From NCBI GenBank assembly GCA_964017065.1, contig OZ024788.1, forward strand, positions 1,506,305 to 1,570,304: a DNA stretch of 64,000 nucleotides. The letters are read 5' to 3'. The stretch is from Haliclona indistincta. Lineage: Eukaryota > Porifera > Demospongiae > Haplosclerida > Chalinidae. A program made the translations under genes and the position numbers. Below, piece after piece: positions 11,950-24,329 of this stretch. The notes beneath the pieces were generated by a model that was not told the origin of the DNA, ran no database searches, and was given only the letters and a program-made list of their open reading frames with translations. Each line of letters starts with the position of its first letter. Positions within the stretch are counted from its first letter, which is position 1.

Positions 11950-14900
11950 ATAAGTCTAGATCGCCGGCAGCAGCCATCGAGGTAAGCATATCACGCCATA
12001 ACTCACGAACAGAGCTTTATAACTAAAATTCTTACAATTCATTTCCGAGCAAACATTGACTTTTGCTTGTATTGCACGTTTCAGTGCTTAGTTTTCAGCG
12101 AGCGACGAGAAATCCTGCCGACAGCCGTATGCCTCCGTGGCTCCACCCACCGAGGCATAATAATTATGGCTAAGTCAAAATTGTACAATACTTACTTTCC
12201 TGAACCCACTGGCTAGGAACAAGAGTGGTCACACTTCAATGTACCTAGTAAGTAACCATTTAAAAGGTTCATACGAATATTCTGGTCATTTCCACAATGT
12301 AAGAGAGACTTGATTCCTGTGTACACATAATCCTAACTGGATACAGTAATGGTATCCTTCATTTCTAGACTTATTTCCTTTGTAGGAGCTTGGATTGTGG
12401 ACCTCTTTATGTTTCTGTGCTATTCATACTTTGTGTCATGATCCAGCGGACATCAAAGTATGTTAGCATAATGTCAAATTAAAGTTTTTGTACATATCTA
12501 CAATTAGTTTTTCAGTCGCAATCTTTCAGTTTTCTTTGAATTTTTTTAATTTTCAGTGATCAATTTTTCAGTTGCCAATTGTCTGCATAAAACAGCCAGA
12601 CAAAATCATTAGCAAATTTTGTTGCAATGGCATGTGTGTGCCACTTACATGTTCCCTAATTTCCTGAGCTTATTTGCCACATCAGGGTGAAGCTGTACAT
12701 CTGGGATAAAGCCAGCTAGTTATTAAGTCCATTGCTAGTTATGTAGCCACTTTCGAATGTTTTAGGCACTTTCTGCGGCGATCTCAAAACTGACTTAGTG
12801 CATCTTTGATCATTGTTTTGTTTCTGCCATATTAAATTCACTATTGTCCACAGGCAATGGTGATTGGAAGCAACATACAAAGATGTGTTTGATCCAGTGT
12901 TGTTTTCATGAAGGTTTGACTTTTAATACAGACAGATTCAGTTTACTATGTATTCCTATAATCACAGAAACTGCATTGTAGTACACATACTAGACAGAAT
13001 TGAGGAAATTGATCTTTCTGACAAACTGTGATCAAAAACAGGTCCTCCAAGAGGGACCTCTTACAGCCTTTCCTGTTTAGAACTCACATTTCAAGTCTGG
13101 GGAGACAACTCGACTTTTATACCAAGTCCAAAGGATCAGGATGAGACTAGGACTGTTCTCTCTCTATATATAGCAGGTTAATAAAGCACACATCTCAACA
13201 AACACACACATACATGGTCAGCCATTTTTTCTCTAGTGGTAGTGGGTGGTACGTGTTGCTGTGATAAGTGGTGATGAATCTGTTGATGGTGATGTGGGTT
13301 TGGTTTTAACCATGCTCTTCACTGAAAGTCGTCTCAGCTAGTATATATTAAGTATTTGTATACTTTAAAGTGATGCGTGTCATGAGTAGTAGCCTCACTC
13401 TTTTACGCAGGAGTCTGACTGACTATCCATCAGCTGCCCTTTGGGCACTAGCAGTAAAACAGATGTAGTATTGTGGACAGCTTTCAGACTCATTCAGGTG
13501 TGTGTGTGCGTGTGCGTGCGGGCGGGCGAGCAGCTGGGTGTGTGGGTGACCTAGCTGATGGTTTAACTAGTAGAGTTTTGGGCTTATACATGTAACCCAC
13601 AGAGCCAAAAATAATTTTTGAGCATGGGTGGTCGTTTGTCCAGTCAATGTACATTTTGTCCAGCCATCATTCAATTTTAGTCGGTCATAGGGGCGTGGTC
13701 GCAATAATAGGTGTGGCGTTTGGGGCGTTAAATAGAATGTCTGCAGTAGTAAGCACATGCGTGCGTTTTTGTGTTGGGCCTACATAGCCTACAATCAGAG
13801 AAGCGCCTTTTGCAGGCTTGGAAAGTAGCCCCAGGTAAGTGCTAAGTATAGCAATAGCCTTTAGATCATGAAAGAATGCCCGGACAGAATGACCGATCGA
13901 GCGTTTATTTGCTCGGCCCATTTGCTTGATTGCGAGGAAATTGGCCGGTGGCCGGACGTTATTTTGTGCTCTGAACCCAGAGGATACCGGTTCGAATCCC
14001 AGAGCAGAGGGAAAAACATCACAAGTACTTCAGCGCTAGCCCACCAGCCCTCCCATCTGTAAAACGGGTACCTGGTATTGTACTGGGGAGCAAAGTACAC
14101 TGGCTGTGTCTCACAGATCACCAACAACGTTAGTGGGACTTTGGGTGCCCACACTGGACCTGTAGTGAGAGACACAGTTGGTGCTCCTGTGAGTTCCTTA
14201 CCTGGCTCCAGGAGAATGCGCATGCAGCACTGGCACATAGTACCTTCTTGGTGCACAGATGCCTTAACTTCGCTAGATATGTGTGACCATTTGTATGTAT
14301 CTGTCATTGTGCATGTGCAAGTTGTCACAGTTTTGTCATATTTATGATAGCCGTTAGTGTGAATTCACTTATCATAATTGTTCTATTTCTTCAGGTTCAT
14401 GGTCGTATGCATGACACATGATAGAGGGTTGTCATCCCAGCTCCAAAAATAGGATGGGAAATAAGTCCAGAATATTATATGGCAGGAAGTTGATAGTAGC
14501 TCCAAGACAGGGCAGGGAATAGAGAATAGAGAGAATAAGGTGAGCTCTATCAGGAGTACACTAATGGCTAGTGGTGTGCTGTTACTTACTCTTCTCGCTG
14601 CTTCCTACCTCTCCAAGTGCCTTGATTACTCTCACAGTACAGTGCTGTTACGTGATACCGCTGATATGTAAGGTCATTGTCGGACCTTTAAGAATTAATG
14701 TGTCTCACTTTCTCTCCGAGTCACACCACAACTATATACCTTATAGATTATTGTCATGCTTCCTAGTCTCATATCTCTTGTCTTATTGTAGTCATGTTGC
14801 CCCAGAGTGAATTGGGGGTGGGGGCGATGGGTAGATAAAATGTTCTGTAATGTTCTGAGCGTTCTATGCATGTGTTTTATAATTTTGTGTAGAATATTTT

Positions 14901-17900
14901 TTTCTTTTGCATGCCATTGTTATATTTTACATGTCCATTGAATTTGTTCGCTTGCGCATCCTGTTCCCGTTTTCTATACCCATGAATCACGTACCCTCAA
15001 GATAAGCTCAATAAGGTCTGGCCCATAATGACTAGTCTTGTTTTTATTGCTTCATCCTGTGTTAATTCTATCTGCCTATTTATTTGTTTCTGCTTCCCTC
15101 AATGATTGGCCAAGCAACTGTTCAAACAGGTCATAGAGCAGTTTAATCCTATGTTGAAGTCAGGGCAGACAGTTCCTAACGTTATTTCATCTTCCATACT
15201 ACCATCTGTGTGCTACGGCAACTTATCAGCTACCTACTGTACTATGAAATGAATTACTTTAAACATGCCACTAAATAGTACATATTCACATAACCATTCT
15301 TTCTCCCTCAGGACACTCTAGTATGCATTAAGGAACCACTGTTACTGGATATCTTGCTTTGTCTTCAACTGCCACTACTTGTGCTAGAGAGAGAAGATAG
15401 AGGCATGCCTAGTCAACCGTACTCCATTATTGAAGTAAATAACAAGAAGAGATACGATGTGATGTTGCCGGTTATTGTATCAGTAGTGAGATAAACAAAG
15501 AGGAGCTAGGTCAATAATTCTCAAGTGTCTCGCTCAATCTGCATGTAGCGAACTGCTGAGGAGAGACACCATATTTGGTGAGATGTGAATACTTTGCGTA
15601 TATAGGCTCATTTTGTATATAGGCTCGCAAAAAGATTGAATTCAAGAAAAGTTGGTTTGTGAGAAGGTGTATGTTGTAGTCCTGAATGCAAGCAAGTATC
15701 TCTACGTAGACTGGTAACTGTCTCAAACATTGTAGTCTATTGAGACCGTGAGCCTCATTCTTCTCGAATTCTTACTCACTCAATAGGTGTCCTCTATGTC
15801 CCAATGCTACAATACTGCCAGTATGGACAAACTACCACTGGCTAGAGTGTCATGTGTGGAGAAAAAAGTAGGTGTGACGGATTTTTGTCATCTTCTCTCC
15901 AATTTCTTCTTGTCTATGTAATGTGGGTTGGTTCTAGACAGCCGTTATCAGCTGCGCAAGACAAGATTAGATGTAAGCAGTACTGTCACTAGCAATGTTC
16001 TCGCTAGAAATTTAAATCCAAGGGGGGATTTTAACATACCTAACAGCGCGTTTACACTTGAGCCCAGAACGGTTCCAGAACCATTCCCTTTCTAGTGTAA
16101 ACGAGTACAGAACCGTTCTGAACCGATCCGTTCCAGCCGAGAACGGTTATATGAAAAGCGGTGGTCCAAGAACGGTGTGAACGGTTCTAGCTGATAGTGT
16201 AAACAGAATCGGTCCACTAGAACCAGTTATCGCGAGCATTGGTGTGCTACAGCTGACTAGACAGGTGTCTTGCTACATGCTGTTGGCTGAAATAAGTAAG
16301 TATAAGACAATGAAAGTGTTTCAGCCCCACGCGGATTGCCTGAGAACGCTGCATGCACTTTGTGGCAGGCTTACTAGCAGATTTCGTTGATGTTCGATGT
16401 CCTGCAGCTGTCAGTAGCAATCCATGAGTAAGCACTGTAATGCCTAAGCCAAGTAAGATATCTTCGAGCGCTGAGGCAAGCAATATAATCGAACAGAAGC
16501 TGCAACAAGACTTTCTCGGTCGCCATAATTGGACAATAATGAATAGGCGTGTTCAGAGTAATAATTTTTTAATCGTTTTGTGTCGGTTATTTGAGCCTAG
16601 TGTAAACAGTGCTCAGAACGGTTCTAGAATCATTCCTTGAAACCGTTCCAGAACGGTTCTTCAATGCTGTAACTGGTATATTATTAACACCTGTTACAAC
16701 AGCTATCATGTTGGCAGTTGGTCAAATTGGTTAGAGCATCAGGGTTAAGAAACAGAGAGAAAGGGTTTGAATTCTGCTTTCAGGCTTCAGCATAATTATT
16801 GTTTCTTTTACTAAGCGTTCATTGAACATTTTTTAGCAGTTATCCAGGGGGTTTTTGCTACAATCCAAGGGAGGAAACCCCCTCAAAAAGGCCTACCAAG
16901 AACATTGGTCACTAGTTCTCTTGTTGTACAGAGCTGCTGCTTGACTCTGTTCAAACCTCTGCTAGCATCTGTTAGAGAAGGCGTGCTCCAATCCCTCACG
17001 CATGCCCTGTGAGATGCTTTCACCTATTTTATTTTACGCTGTGGCTAACATCCCGGTACCGGGATCTTAATTTTCAATGTTATAATCCCGGCAACAAGAA
17101 AAACCACGCTTAGACAGCAGAAAACACTAAGACTAAACCCTAAACCTTAAAAAAACCTTCTCCTAACAGCGCTGAGGCCCAGGGGTAAGCTCCAGTATTC
17201 GGGTAGGGGTAAGCACCAGTATTCGGGTACCACTAATGTCGCCACTAGCCCCTAGCAGCGCTTTACCACTAATGCTTTAACATTGTCGACAAACTTAAAA
17301 CTTAGTAAAAAAACTAAAAAGCAAAAAAAAGCAACACTAGCAGGGACCGAAAGCCACCGCCCTCACCACCAGTCCACTGCAACTCACACCGACCACTCCT
17401 TGTAGTTAGCATTATTATAGTGTGCAAAATGCGTGGGCATTATTATCGCGCGTGCCGGGACGCCAAGACTAAAAATTAAGATCCCGGTACCGGGGCGTTA
17501 GCCACTGTGTTTATTTTACCTCTCTTTCTCCTCAATGTCCAGTCTATTCAACTCCTCTGAGCCTGGACTCATGAAGGTACATGTGTATGCAACGTTTATT
17601 TTGCTACAATTATCACCTCTGCATTCTTCTAAGTCTCCCCTCCCTCTCTCTCTCACTCTCTCTCTTTCCCTCCCTCCCTCCCTCCCTCTCTCCCTCCCTC
17701 CCTCCCTCCCTCTCTCCCTCCATCTCTCACTTAGTGCATTTTTTCAGGCCCACTAAACAGACTAAATTCAGACACTACGCCTAGCACAGTTATGCTTACA
17801 AAGGAGTTATTCTATCCTCATCCATAAAACAAAGATGACCTGAGTTCAACATGTATCGAAAATTCATGACATGTCAATGGTTAGCATGTTTGATCCGTTC

Positions 17901-18513
17901 CTATAGTGTAGAAATAATGCTTGTTTTGCAGAAAGAGAGAAATGCAGATTTGCTGTTCATTGTGACTGTTTGTACAACAGACCTTCGTTTTCACTTTCTT
18001 GCAGTTGGTGGAGATGAGCTGACTAACTTACTAGCAGCAGAGAGACTGTACAGCGAAGGACTGGACAAGATTAATATAACAAGAAACTATCCTCCACACA
18101 AGATGAAATCAGACGGTACTATGCTACCAACAGTGAGTGAGCGTAGATTTTTTGAGCTTGTATTATTATTAATTTTGGTGTTATCTCAGATATTATGGAC
18201 AAGGTTGTGACGCATTGTTTGATGGGCTGTGACACTATTTCTGTCTCCATATTCATGGCTTGCGAACCATTGAGACTGCGTTGAATTAATTCAAACTTGC
18301 TCAGATGTGCAGCTAAATGTGGGCTAAATACTTTTAATTTATACTGTCTTATTGCTGGCACTGTAGGAAACGCTACAGAGACTCTTATTTCACCGCTACG
18401 AAGATCCTCCCATTACTAAGCTCCACCTTGGGCCTAACCACACCCAGGTGCTGCTCATCATCGCCCTAGCATCTAACGCTGAAACATCATCCACCAATCA
18501 CATACATTATTAA
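11950..18513 (+). CDS. host gene of unknown identity, partial exon model
   Basis: I do not recognise this gene. Exon candidates bounded by good AG/GT signals are 11950-11981, 12386-12457 (ELGLWTSLCFCAIHTL...), 15312-15434 (41 codons), 15787-15867 (27 codons), 18005-18132 and the terminal 18367-18513 (49 codons, TAA 18511-18513). The last two join in frame and read AAERLYSEGLDKINIT, RNYPPHKMKSDGTMLP and ETLQRLLFHRYEDPP, which looks like a conserved C-terminus. 15312-15434 joins 15787-15867 in phase 0 and is leucine-rich, like a helical-repeat protein. Links between the groups are missing, and several introns are enlarged by inserted MITEs, so it may be one gene or two. Confidence 0.5.
12458..13860. 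other. intronic or intergenic stretch, no feature beyond a dispersed repeat
   Basis: No convincing exon. About 13130-13360 (aggttaataaagcacacatc, acacatacatggtcagccattttttctct, gatgaatctgtt) is homologous to 26400-26470 plus 27480-27540 and to 35690-35770, a dispersed repeat of unknown class. 13500-13540 is GT/GC-rich simple sequence. Confidence 0.4.
13925..14340 (+). repeat. tRNA-derived SINE candidate
   Basis: 13940-14010 resembles a tRNA of the Leu/Ser type: an A-box-like TTGGCCGGTGGCCGG, a potential anticodon stem CTCTG..CAGAG, and a near-perfect B box GGTTCGAATCC at 13990-14000. The following 300 bp (catctgtaaaacgggtacc and on) would be the body. The acceptor stem does not close, so it is not a functional tRNA gene. 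A second copy in the window was not found; SINE status is inference from the pol III boxes. Confidence 0.5.
15990..16914. mobile_element. possible outer element interrupted by the Harbinger-like MITE
   Basis: CTAGCAATGTTCTCGCTAG on the left and, inverted, CTAGTGACCAATGTTCTTGG on the right, each followed inward by a tccaagggRgg block (16018-16030 and 16863-16874), suggest a roughly 0.9-kb element whose middle was hit by the MITE at 16044. No clear target duplication. Confidence 0.35.
16044..16669. mobile_element. PIF/Harbinger-like MITE, copy 1
   Basis: 626 bp flanked by TAA (16041-16043, 16670-16672), the 3-bp duplication typical of PIF/Harbinger. The left end is CAGCGCGTTTACACTTGA; the right end is decayed (complement CAGCATTGAAGAACCG). 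Both arms are filled with the words AGAACGGTTC/GAACCGTTCT in alternating orientation. The same element lies inverted at 27680-28308 and as a remnant near 35288. No transposase. Confidence 0.88.
17039..17507. mobile_element. MITE with palindromic CCCGGTACCGGG subterminal block
   Basis: Inverted termini of about 35 bp: CTGTGGCTAACATCCCGG and, from the right, CAGTGGCTAACGCCCCGG, both running into TACCGGGATCTTAATTTT. Each end contains the perfect palindrome CCCGGTACCGGG or its near copy. No clear target duplication. A short cctaaaccttaa run inside is telomere-like only by coincidence of a few units. Confidence 0.7.
17630..17735. repeat. CT-rich simple repeat (CTCC/CTCT)n
   Basis: About 100 bp of pyrimidine-only CTCC and CTCT units on the plus strand. 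The serine/leucine/proline reading frames through it are artefacts. Confidence 0.9.
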
Positions 18514-20150
18514 GTCCCACACCCCCTCACAGTATAACCACTCTTTTGTGTATAAACCGAACATTATAATTCTAATAAATTTCTAACGAGTTGTTTTTGT
18601 GTTGTTGGTTAAATTAAAAATTCTCACCACTGACACGTTTCTGGTGAAAAACTGATTAATGATGAAGAGTGAGAGAAAAAAATCAGTTTAAAGTCACTTC
18701 ATCGAGCTTTATTTTGTCTGTGCTTTTATTCCTCTGATGTCTCGTAAAGAGAGTCCATGCCATTGGTCTAACCAACAGAACACTTGATGAGAGCAAACAT
18801 TCATAATCCTGTTCTGGACTAGTCCAAACCACTTGAAGTCACACTCCACTAGTTATGGGCACACATAATGGGCTCGCTGGTCTCCTGTTAGAACAACTAT
18901 GACCTCTCAGTGTGTGTGCAATCACCACAGTTGGACTTCAATGGTCCTCTTCTTGTTTTCTGAAATCTCATTTTAGTAGGGTCCCATTCTGGTCTGTAAT
19001 CCTACAGATGAACGTGTGTCTCTCTCAATAGGTACACACAGTGTGTGAACAGTGTTTTGTCTGCACTACAGACACATAACTGGTGCATGCCCTAGCGTCT
19101 ACTGCATCATTAACTATCAAATTGAATATTTACCACTTCACTACTAGCTAGCTTTTCCTGCAACAACTTATGTCCCTAAAAAAAGCATACTACACTTGTG
19201 ATGCATACATACATCTCTAGTGGTGAAAGTGATATGGAACCCATCTCTCATGTAGCCTGAATTCTGTATAATAAAGCATAGTAAATACATACATTCATGT
19301 TAATTGTGCTTGAGCATGAGTTAGTGAAAGTGTGCCTCTAGTCTTGAGTCTACTAGTCTTGCTAGTCTACTTTAGTTGTTCAGACCTTCTCCTGTAGTAT
19401 GCATTTGACTGCATCTTGCAACTGGAATCATTGTTCAGGTCATTTTTGTGAATTTGGTGCGACTGGATTGCTCTGGTGGTGCAGACCTTCTCCTGTAGTA
19501 TGCATTTGACTACACAGTGCAACTGGAATTTGGTTTACTACGTACTATCTAATACATATACTACTGAACACACTTTTTATGATACATTAATTGAATAATA
19601 ATAATAATGTTTGGATAATAATTTTAAATTGATTTGTTAGCAGCTGTTAATTTTTTTATAATTACGATACCATAAATAAAACGAACAATGCAACATAAAG
19701 TTTTCTCTGTTCATGTATGATAACGATGATTTGATTCTTTTTAGTGATGAATTTCTCTGTTCGACAATTTCACTGTTTAAGTTCTGATACTGAGGATAAC
19801 GATTCATATTGTAGGCAATGCTACATCCTGTTCATTGGGAAAATTAATAAGACATTACAAAAAATATAATTTTAATTACCAGTGTGATTTGCCAGTGAAA
19901 CCTGTCAACTAGAAATCTTGATTTGCGAAAGAAGTCTGGTTCTCGATTTAAGCAGTATTGGTGAAGATTGCATCCATTATCATACACTATAATCTTTGGA
20001 GCTATAATAATTATGTTAAATAATGTGTAATCTGTGTTTTTAATTTATAGTTGGTTACCTGAGGAAAATCGCTCATAGAGTATGGTGAAGGGTATATTTG
20101 GCGACTCTTGCACCTGCATCACTTGATATCCATAGCAAATTCCTGTAGTA
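18514..20150. other. gene-free stretch
   Basis: 3' flank of the host gene. A roughly 95-bp tandem duplication carries cagaccttctcctgtagtat at 19381 and 19483; a diverged relative (tagtatgcatttgacagcat) lies near 59850. The rest is AT-rich with no exon seen. Confidence 0.4.
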
Positions 20151-20465
20151 TCATAATTATCATAATAATAATTATCTTAATTATTAGTAAGCTACCGTGC
20201 TGGCAAAAAAGATAAAAATTCCTGGAAGTAATGACGGGTGTCCGGAGTTTTTTTTAGTGCAGATTCTACTGCTGCTTCTGTCTTCTGAGTAACTTTTTCG
20301 AGCACGCAGTGATTTTAATTGAGGAAAAAAGCTAGCAGGTTTTCCATTGGAGATATTCTGGACAAGTATTTACTGGTGCCAGATCTTTAAATGGAGCTAG
20401 CGATACAGCTATAAGCCTGCGGAGAATTGGCTCAATAAGCTCCGTTGGATAATTTGGTAAGTTAT

Positions 20466-23400
20466 CTAATAGCGCAAAAGCACTGGCACTTCTTGTTGAA
20501 GCAGCATCATTGATGTAGCATCAGACAAAATTGGCATATGTAGCATTTTTTTCAAAAGTTCAATAACCTCTGGTACAGGCTCAACTAGAGCACACACTGG
20601 TGATGCAGAAGAAATTGCTTTGCAAAGCTCTTGCCATTCCTGAGGGCATTTGGCTAATTCTTGATGGACAGCTTTAATGTTAGTCACCAGGCTGACAAGG
20701 CAAGGGACATGTGACTTCAACAGTTCAGTTAACTCTACGAAATCAACTTGAGGAATGCCAGTTGTTGAAAATTTGTGAAACATCTGCCTTGTAGATTTGT
20801 CAGGTATGAAAACACGTTCCTGGAACCTAGTATAAAGTGATAAATTCCATCAGTTTAGGGACAAATATGACAAGCAAACTAGCTTATCTTCCAAATTGGC
20901 TTCATTCTCTTAAGAGAGTTTCATCAGCCTTCCATTGCAGAAATTCTTTGCGAAATGACAGGGAAGTTGCATCCATCAGAACAATATCTGGAGCAGTACC
21001 ACATTCAGGACACATAAAGGCTGATGATGGATCTATGTCCAGCAGTTTTAAAAATGAGTACCAACTCCAGCGAAAATGATTGTATGTGAACTCCTTCTCA
21101 AAACTGTAATTTCCTGTGTCTTCGTGTGCTTTCACAAGGACACTGTACTGTGTATGTATTTTATCGTTGTCCTATAATTATCGATTATGGGAAAATAGTT
21201 ATGCAAGCCATCATTAAAATTGTAGCTTACTATCCTATAAGAAACTGATGCGCCATTCCTCTCAAAACCTCATATGAGACACAAAATTTTCCCATATTGA
21301 GTAGACAGCATGATTGTCCATCAAACGAATACTCTTCGTTACACTGAGTGCACTTCCCTGTTATAACTACATACACAGCATCAGCTACATCTTATAGTAG
21401 TAAATACATACCTTTTGCACTGATGACTGAGTTTGTTAGTATAATTTTACTCTGTCGTTCGAATTGTTGCACTGCTTCAGCACACAACCATGCAGAGCAG
21501 TTTGTTGAGAGATCAGGAGCTAATGTTGCGACATTCTCTGTAATGTTGAATCGAGTAATGGTTGGTAGATTAAGCACCTCCACCAGTGAAGAGGATAAAA
21601 TGAAGGGAATTTTTGAAATCGAGATACAACTGCATGCACCATTCATTTTTTTATTTTTGTCCACTCCCCTGATGCAGTACATGTCGGAATTCTGATATGG
21701 CATCAGGCAGGTCAGCATCTGGAGTTGATGATGCCATCTCTTCAACAAACTTGACATGATCACAGTGATGTTTCTTGTGTTTGCAAGTTGTACACTGGAT
21801 TTTCTGAGAGTCAGAAACACTCACAACTCCATATTCAGAATCTGTACGGATTCATACGACTGGTGGCTGACCAAATGAAGCAACAACCTGCATTAACCAT
21901 AAATGTATGGGGTCTTATTAACACTTTGCACGCGAGTTAATTATTCATGTGGCTCCACCCACAACGCGAAATTTGTGTTGGTCAAAATGGCGTTTTCGTT
22001 GGAGGGGTTGTCAAGGGCTGTTTTGTGTAGCTAGGCGCTTGTTTATTAGTTGGAAACTGCTACCAACGGATCGTAGCAACCATTGGGCACCTTGTTGAAG
22101 CCTAGCTAACGGCTGTTTTCTGAATTGCAGAGCCCTGTTCGCGATCACTAGGTGAGCAATGTGTTCGTGTTACAGACACAGCTTTAGCAATGGTTTTGTT
22201 ATGCTTACAGGCTAAACATGTTAGATATTACAAGGTAAACACTACAAGCCATCCCAGACATAGTAACTAACAGCTGCTACTCTAGCGTTGGTTGTGTGAA
22301 GCTTGACAGCGCCTGGTGTTCAACATGCAGCTGTTACTATCTCGTCTGATTCATTCCCCAAGCGCTACTTTTGCCATCAAGCTAACTCATGTTGAAGACC
22401 TTATGCTTAGCAACTGTTATTATAATACAGAAAGTAAAACAACATTCAATAAAGTTGTGATCTGGGAAGATGCGCAGCTGTGGCAATATAATGGCTTCTC
22501 GCGCTACACGAGGCGGGGTCAATAATTAATTTTGAGCCATTTTATTGGCTTCTCGCGTGCAAAGTGTTAATTAATCATAATTACCTCTGGACCATGGAAA
22601 GATTCTCGGCTACCATACCAGTGATCTATAAAACATACAGCAGGTTCAATAACCATAAATACAGCTAAAGTACCAGAAAGCTAGGTCTTGTTCAGGAAAT
22701 ACGCTGGGAACATCGTCACTTGTGGATAGGATCTCGAAGTGCAAGTATGTGGATACACTTTGATGGAATTGTTTTGCAAAACTCAGTGTATTCCAACTCA
22801 AGGACAGGTGAAAGACTATTGAGAAGGTGTGCCCTAGGTTTGTCACAACTGCACCAGTATACCCAATGAAAATCTTTGTTGAAGCATCTTCCAGTTCGGG
22901 AAACAAAGAGATACAGTAGTCATGATGCTGTAAAAGCAGTAAGTAACTTCTGATTATTATGCAGTGCTTTTTACCTTCGAAGATAAGTCAACTGCATTAA
23001 TTTCTTGCATGACAAAATTATGCAGGGCACTGTCAATGGAAGCAACAGCATCCTTAGACTTCAGATGATACACATAAGCTTCCAGAGCTGAAAGAACACC
23101 AGCAATGTTTTCAGAGCTATCCTGCATGTGCTATAAACAATATCAATTTGATGTGGCATTATCTTACGGCTGATGACATGAAATCTGAGTCGAATGGTTC
23201 ATCTGATACAAATTGTTCTTCAATTCTTGTTGTCTGCAGTGGCAGCATTGTGTTTGTACTTTGTGGGACAGCATGAGCAGTAAATGAATGCCCAGTCGAT
23301 GTTCTTCCATGGCACCTTTTAATGAATTAAAACAATCATTTTAAAGCACATAAATTATTGTCATGCCAATGCTAGGTCGTGAAAGTCTTAGAGTATTAAA

Positions 23401-23620
23401 GGGTTTCCTAACACGTAACATGCAGCACTGGAGAAGACTGTCTTCATGCATTCTCCTCTTTAACTGTTTTGTTTTCCATGACTTCTGACATGAGGCTATA
23501 TGCAATCCAGACTTCTTTTTCTGAATTCATTATAGTATTACATCACTGATTCACTGTGTTAATATAATTTGAAATTATATACCATTGTTCCCAGATGTTC
23601 ATAGCTTCTAATTGATCCAT
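20466..23620 (-). pseudogene. decayed transposase-like gene with zinc-ligand clusters (KDZ/CxC-type candidate)
   Basis: A series of minus-strand exons with short introns can be read from an ATG at 23620 to about 20470. Recognisable parts in order: a basic segment (KKSGLHIASCQKSWKTKQ), an acidic/serine segment, two blocks of about 50 and 90 codons around 22650-23120, a C-x2-C-x6-C-x-H cluster (IQCTTCKHKKHHCDH, near 21770), then CTQCNEEYSFDG (about 21335), FMCPECG with IVLMDATSLSFRKEF (about 21000) and a leucine-rich C-terminus (20466-20783). FxCPxCG..P followed by a D-[AG]-T-S-L-x-F motif resembles transposase-like proteins of the KDZ/Zisupton-Dileera group; that is from memory of the family. 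The copy is broken: an in-frame TGA (21854-21852), a frame that does not join after exon 1, and a MITE in an intron. No other host function fits. Confidence 0.6.
21922..22566. mobile_element. MITE with TTAA target duplication, inside the transposase-like gene
   Basis: 645 bp, TTAA at 21918-21921 and 22567-22570, inverted termini CACTTTGCACGCGAG. TTAA duplication is a property of piggyBac and Kolobok elements; the terminus does not decide between them. It lies in an intron, just after the donor that follows the FHGPE codons on the minus strand. An AAAATGGCG motif lies at 21985-21993. Confidence 0.9.
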
Positions 23621-23639
23621 AATATTAGCTGGTACTGAG

Positions 23640-24310
23640 AATTGACTGGAGAACTGAATCCTGGTAGAAAAATAACTGGAAGAACTGCGAACTGCTTAGT
23701 GGCAGAGCTGCGAGTATAAATTGAGGACTGCTACAACTGGGGTGAGCTGAATCTCTTTTAAACCATACTGTCATGTCTCAAAGGAGTTGTCATGATCAAA
23801 ACAAATCTTATTCATAGTGAAGTCAAACATACAAGAGTACTGTATACTGATAATCTAATGTGCAATACAGAGAATGATGGAATTCTGTAAGCTTTGAATG
23901 ATATGACCAAATGCAACTAGTTACAATTGCAGTAAATCGAGTTGAGTTTCAATTAGTCACTAACTGCAAGAGCGCCAGTGGCTAAAACATGAAACTACAA
24001 ATTTAGTACTGACAAGTTTGATATTTACGTAGATATAGCAGGTACTAATTACCCGTTGGTTGCAGCAGGAACGCTCCTGCTTGCAGACATGAAGTTTGCA
24101 GCTCAAATGCAAGCTGCATGCATGCTAATAGTACAATTGAAGTATGCGCGTGCACGTGACTTCGCACGAGGCGGGCAGGTCGAAGGTCACGCTCCACGAT
24201 CAGGATCACTGATGATGGTGTTAGACTCTTTCTGATCAGGTATGCCTATCTCTTAGACACTCGGTATTGTGACTGAGCGCTCTTATTATTCAGTGGCTGG
24301 TATGCTGACT
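23640..24310 (-). promoter_or_regulatory. 5' leader of the transposase-like locus, homologous to 7440-8350
   Basis: Diverged copy of the region upstream of the OTU-Ulp1 gene, in the same orientation relative to its gene. Conserved points include ctgtcatgtctcaaaggagt, gcttgcagacatgaagtttg, gcacgtgac and gactctttctgatcaggtat. Shared position and order argue for descent from one mobile-element end or promoter. Confidence 0.55.
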
Positions 24311-24329
24311 TGAATCAGTCATGGAGTCC

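Noticed and set aside
15312..15434. FANCI-like exon
   Set aside because: A short leucine-rich resemblance (KEPLLLDILLCLQ) is too weak, and the C-terminal exons do not fit that family.
15938..15972. Additional exon of the unidentified host gene
   Set aside because: Splice signals are present, but joining to the phase-0 donor at 15867 gives an immediate in-frame stop; left out of the model.
16709..16786. tRNA gene (GGTTAGAGC and GGGTTTGAATTC boxes)
   Set aside because: The A and B boxes are recognisable but degenerate, and no acceptor stem closes. At most a pseudo-tRNA or SINE scrap inside the 15990-16914 region.
17105..17150. Interstitial telomere repeat (ctaaaccctaaacctt)
   Set aside because: Only about two units, inside a MITE, and not the animal TTAGGG type.
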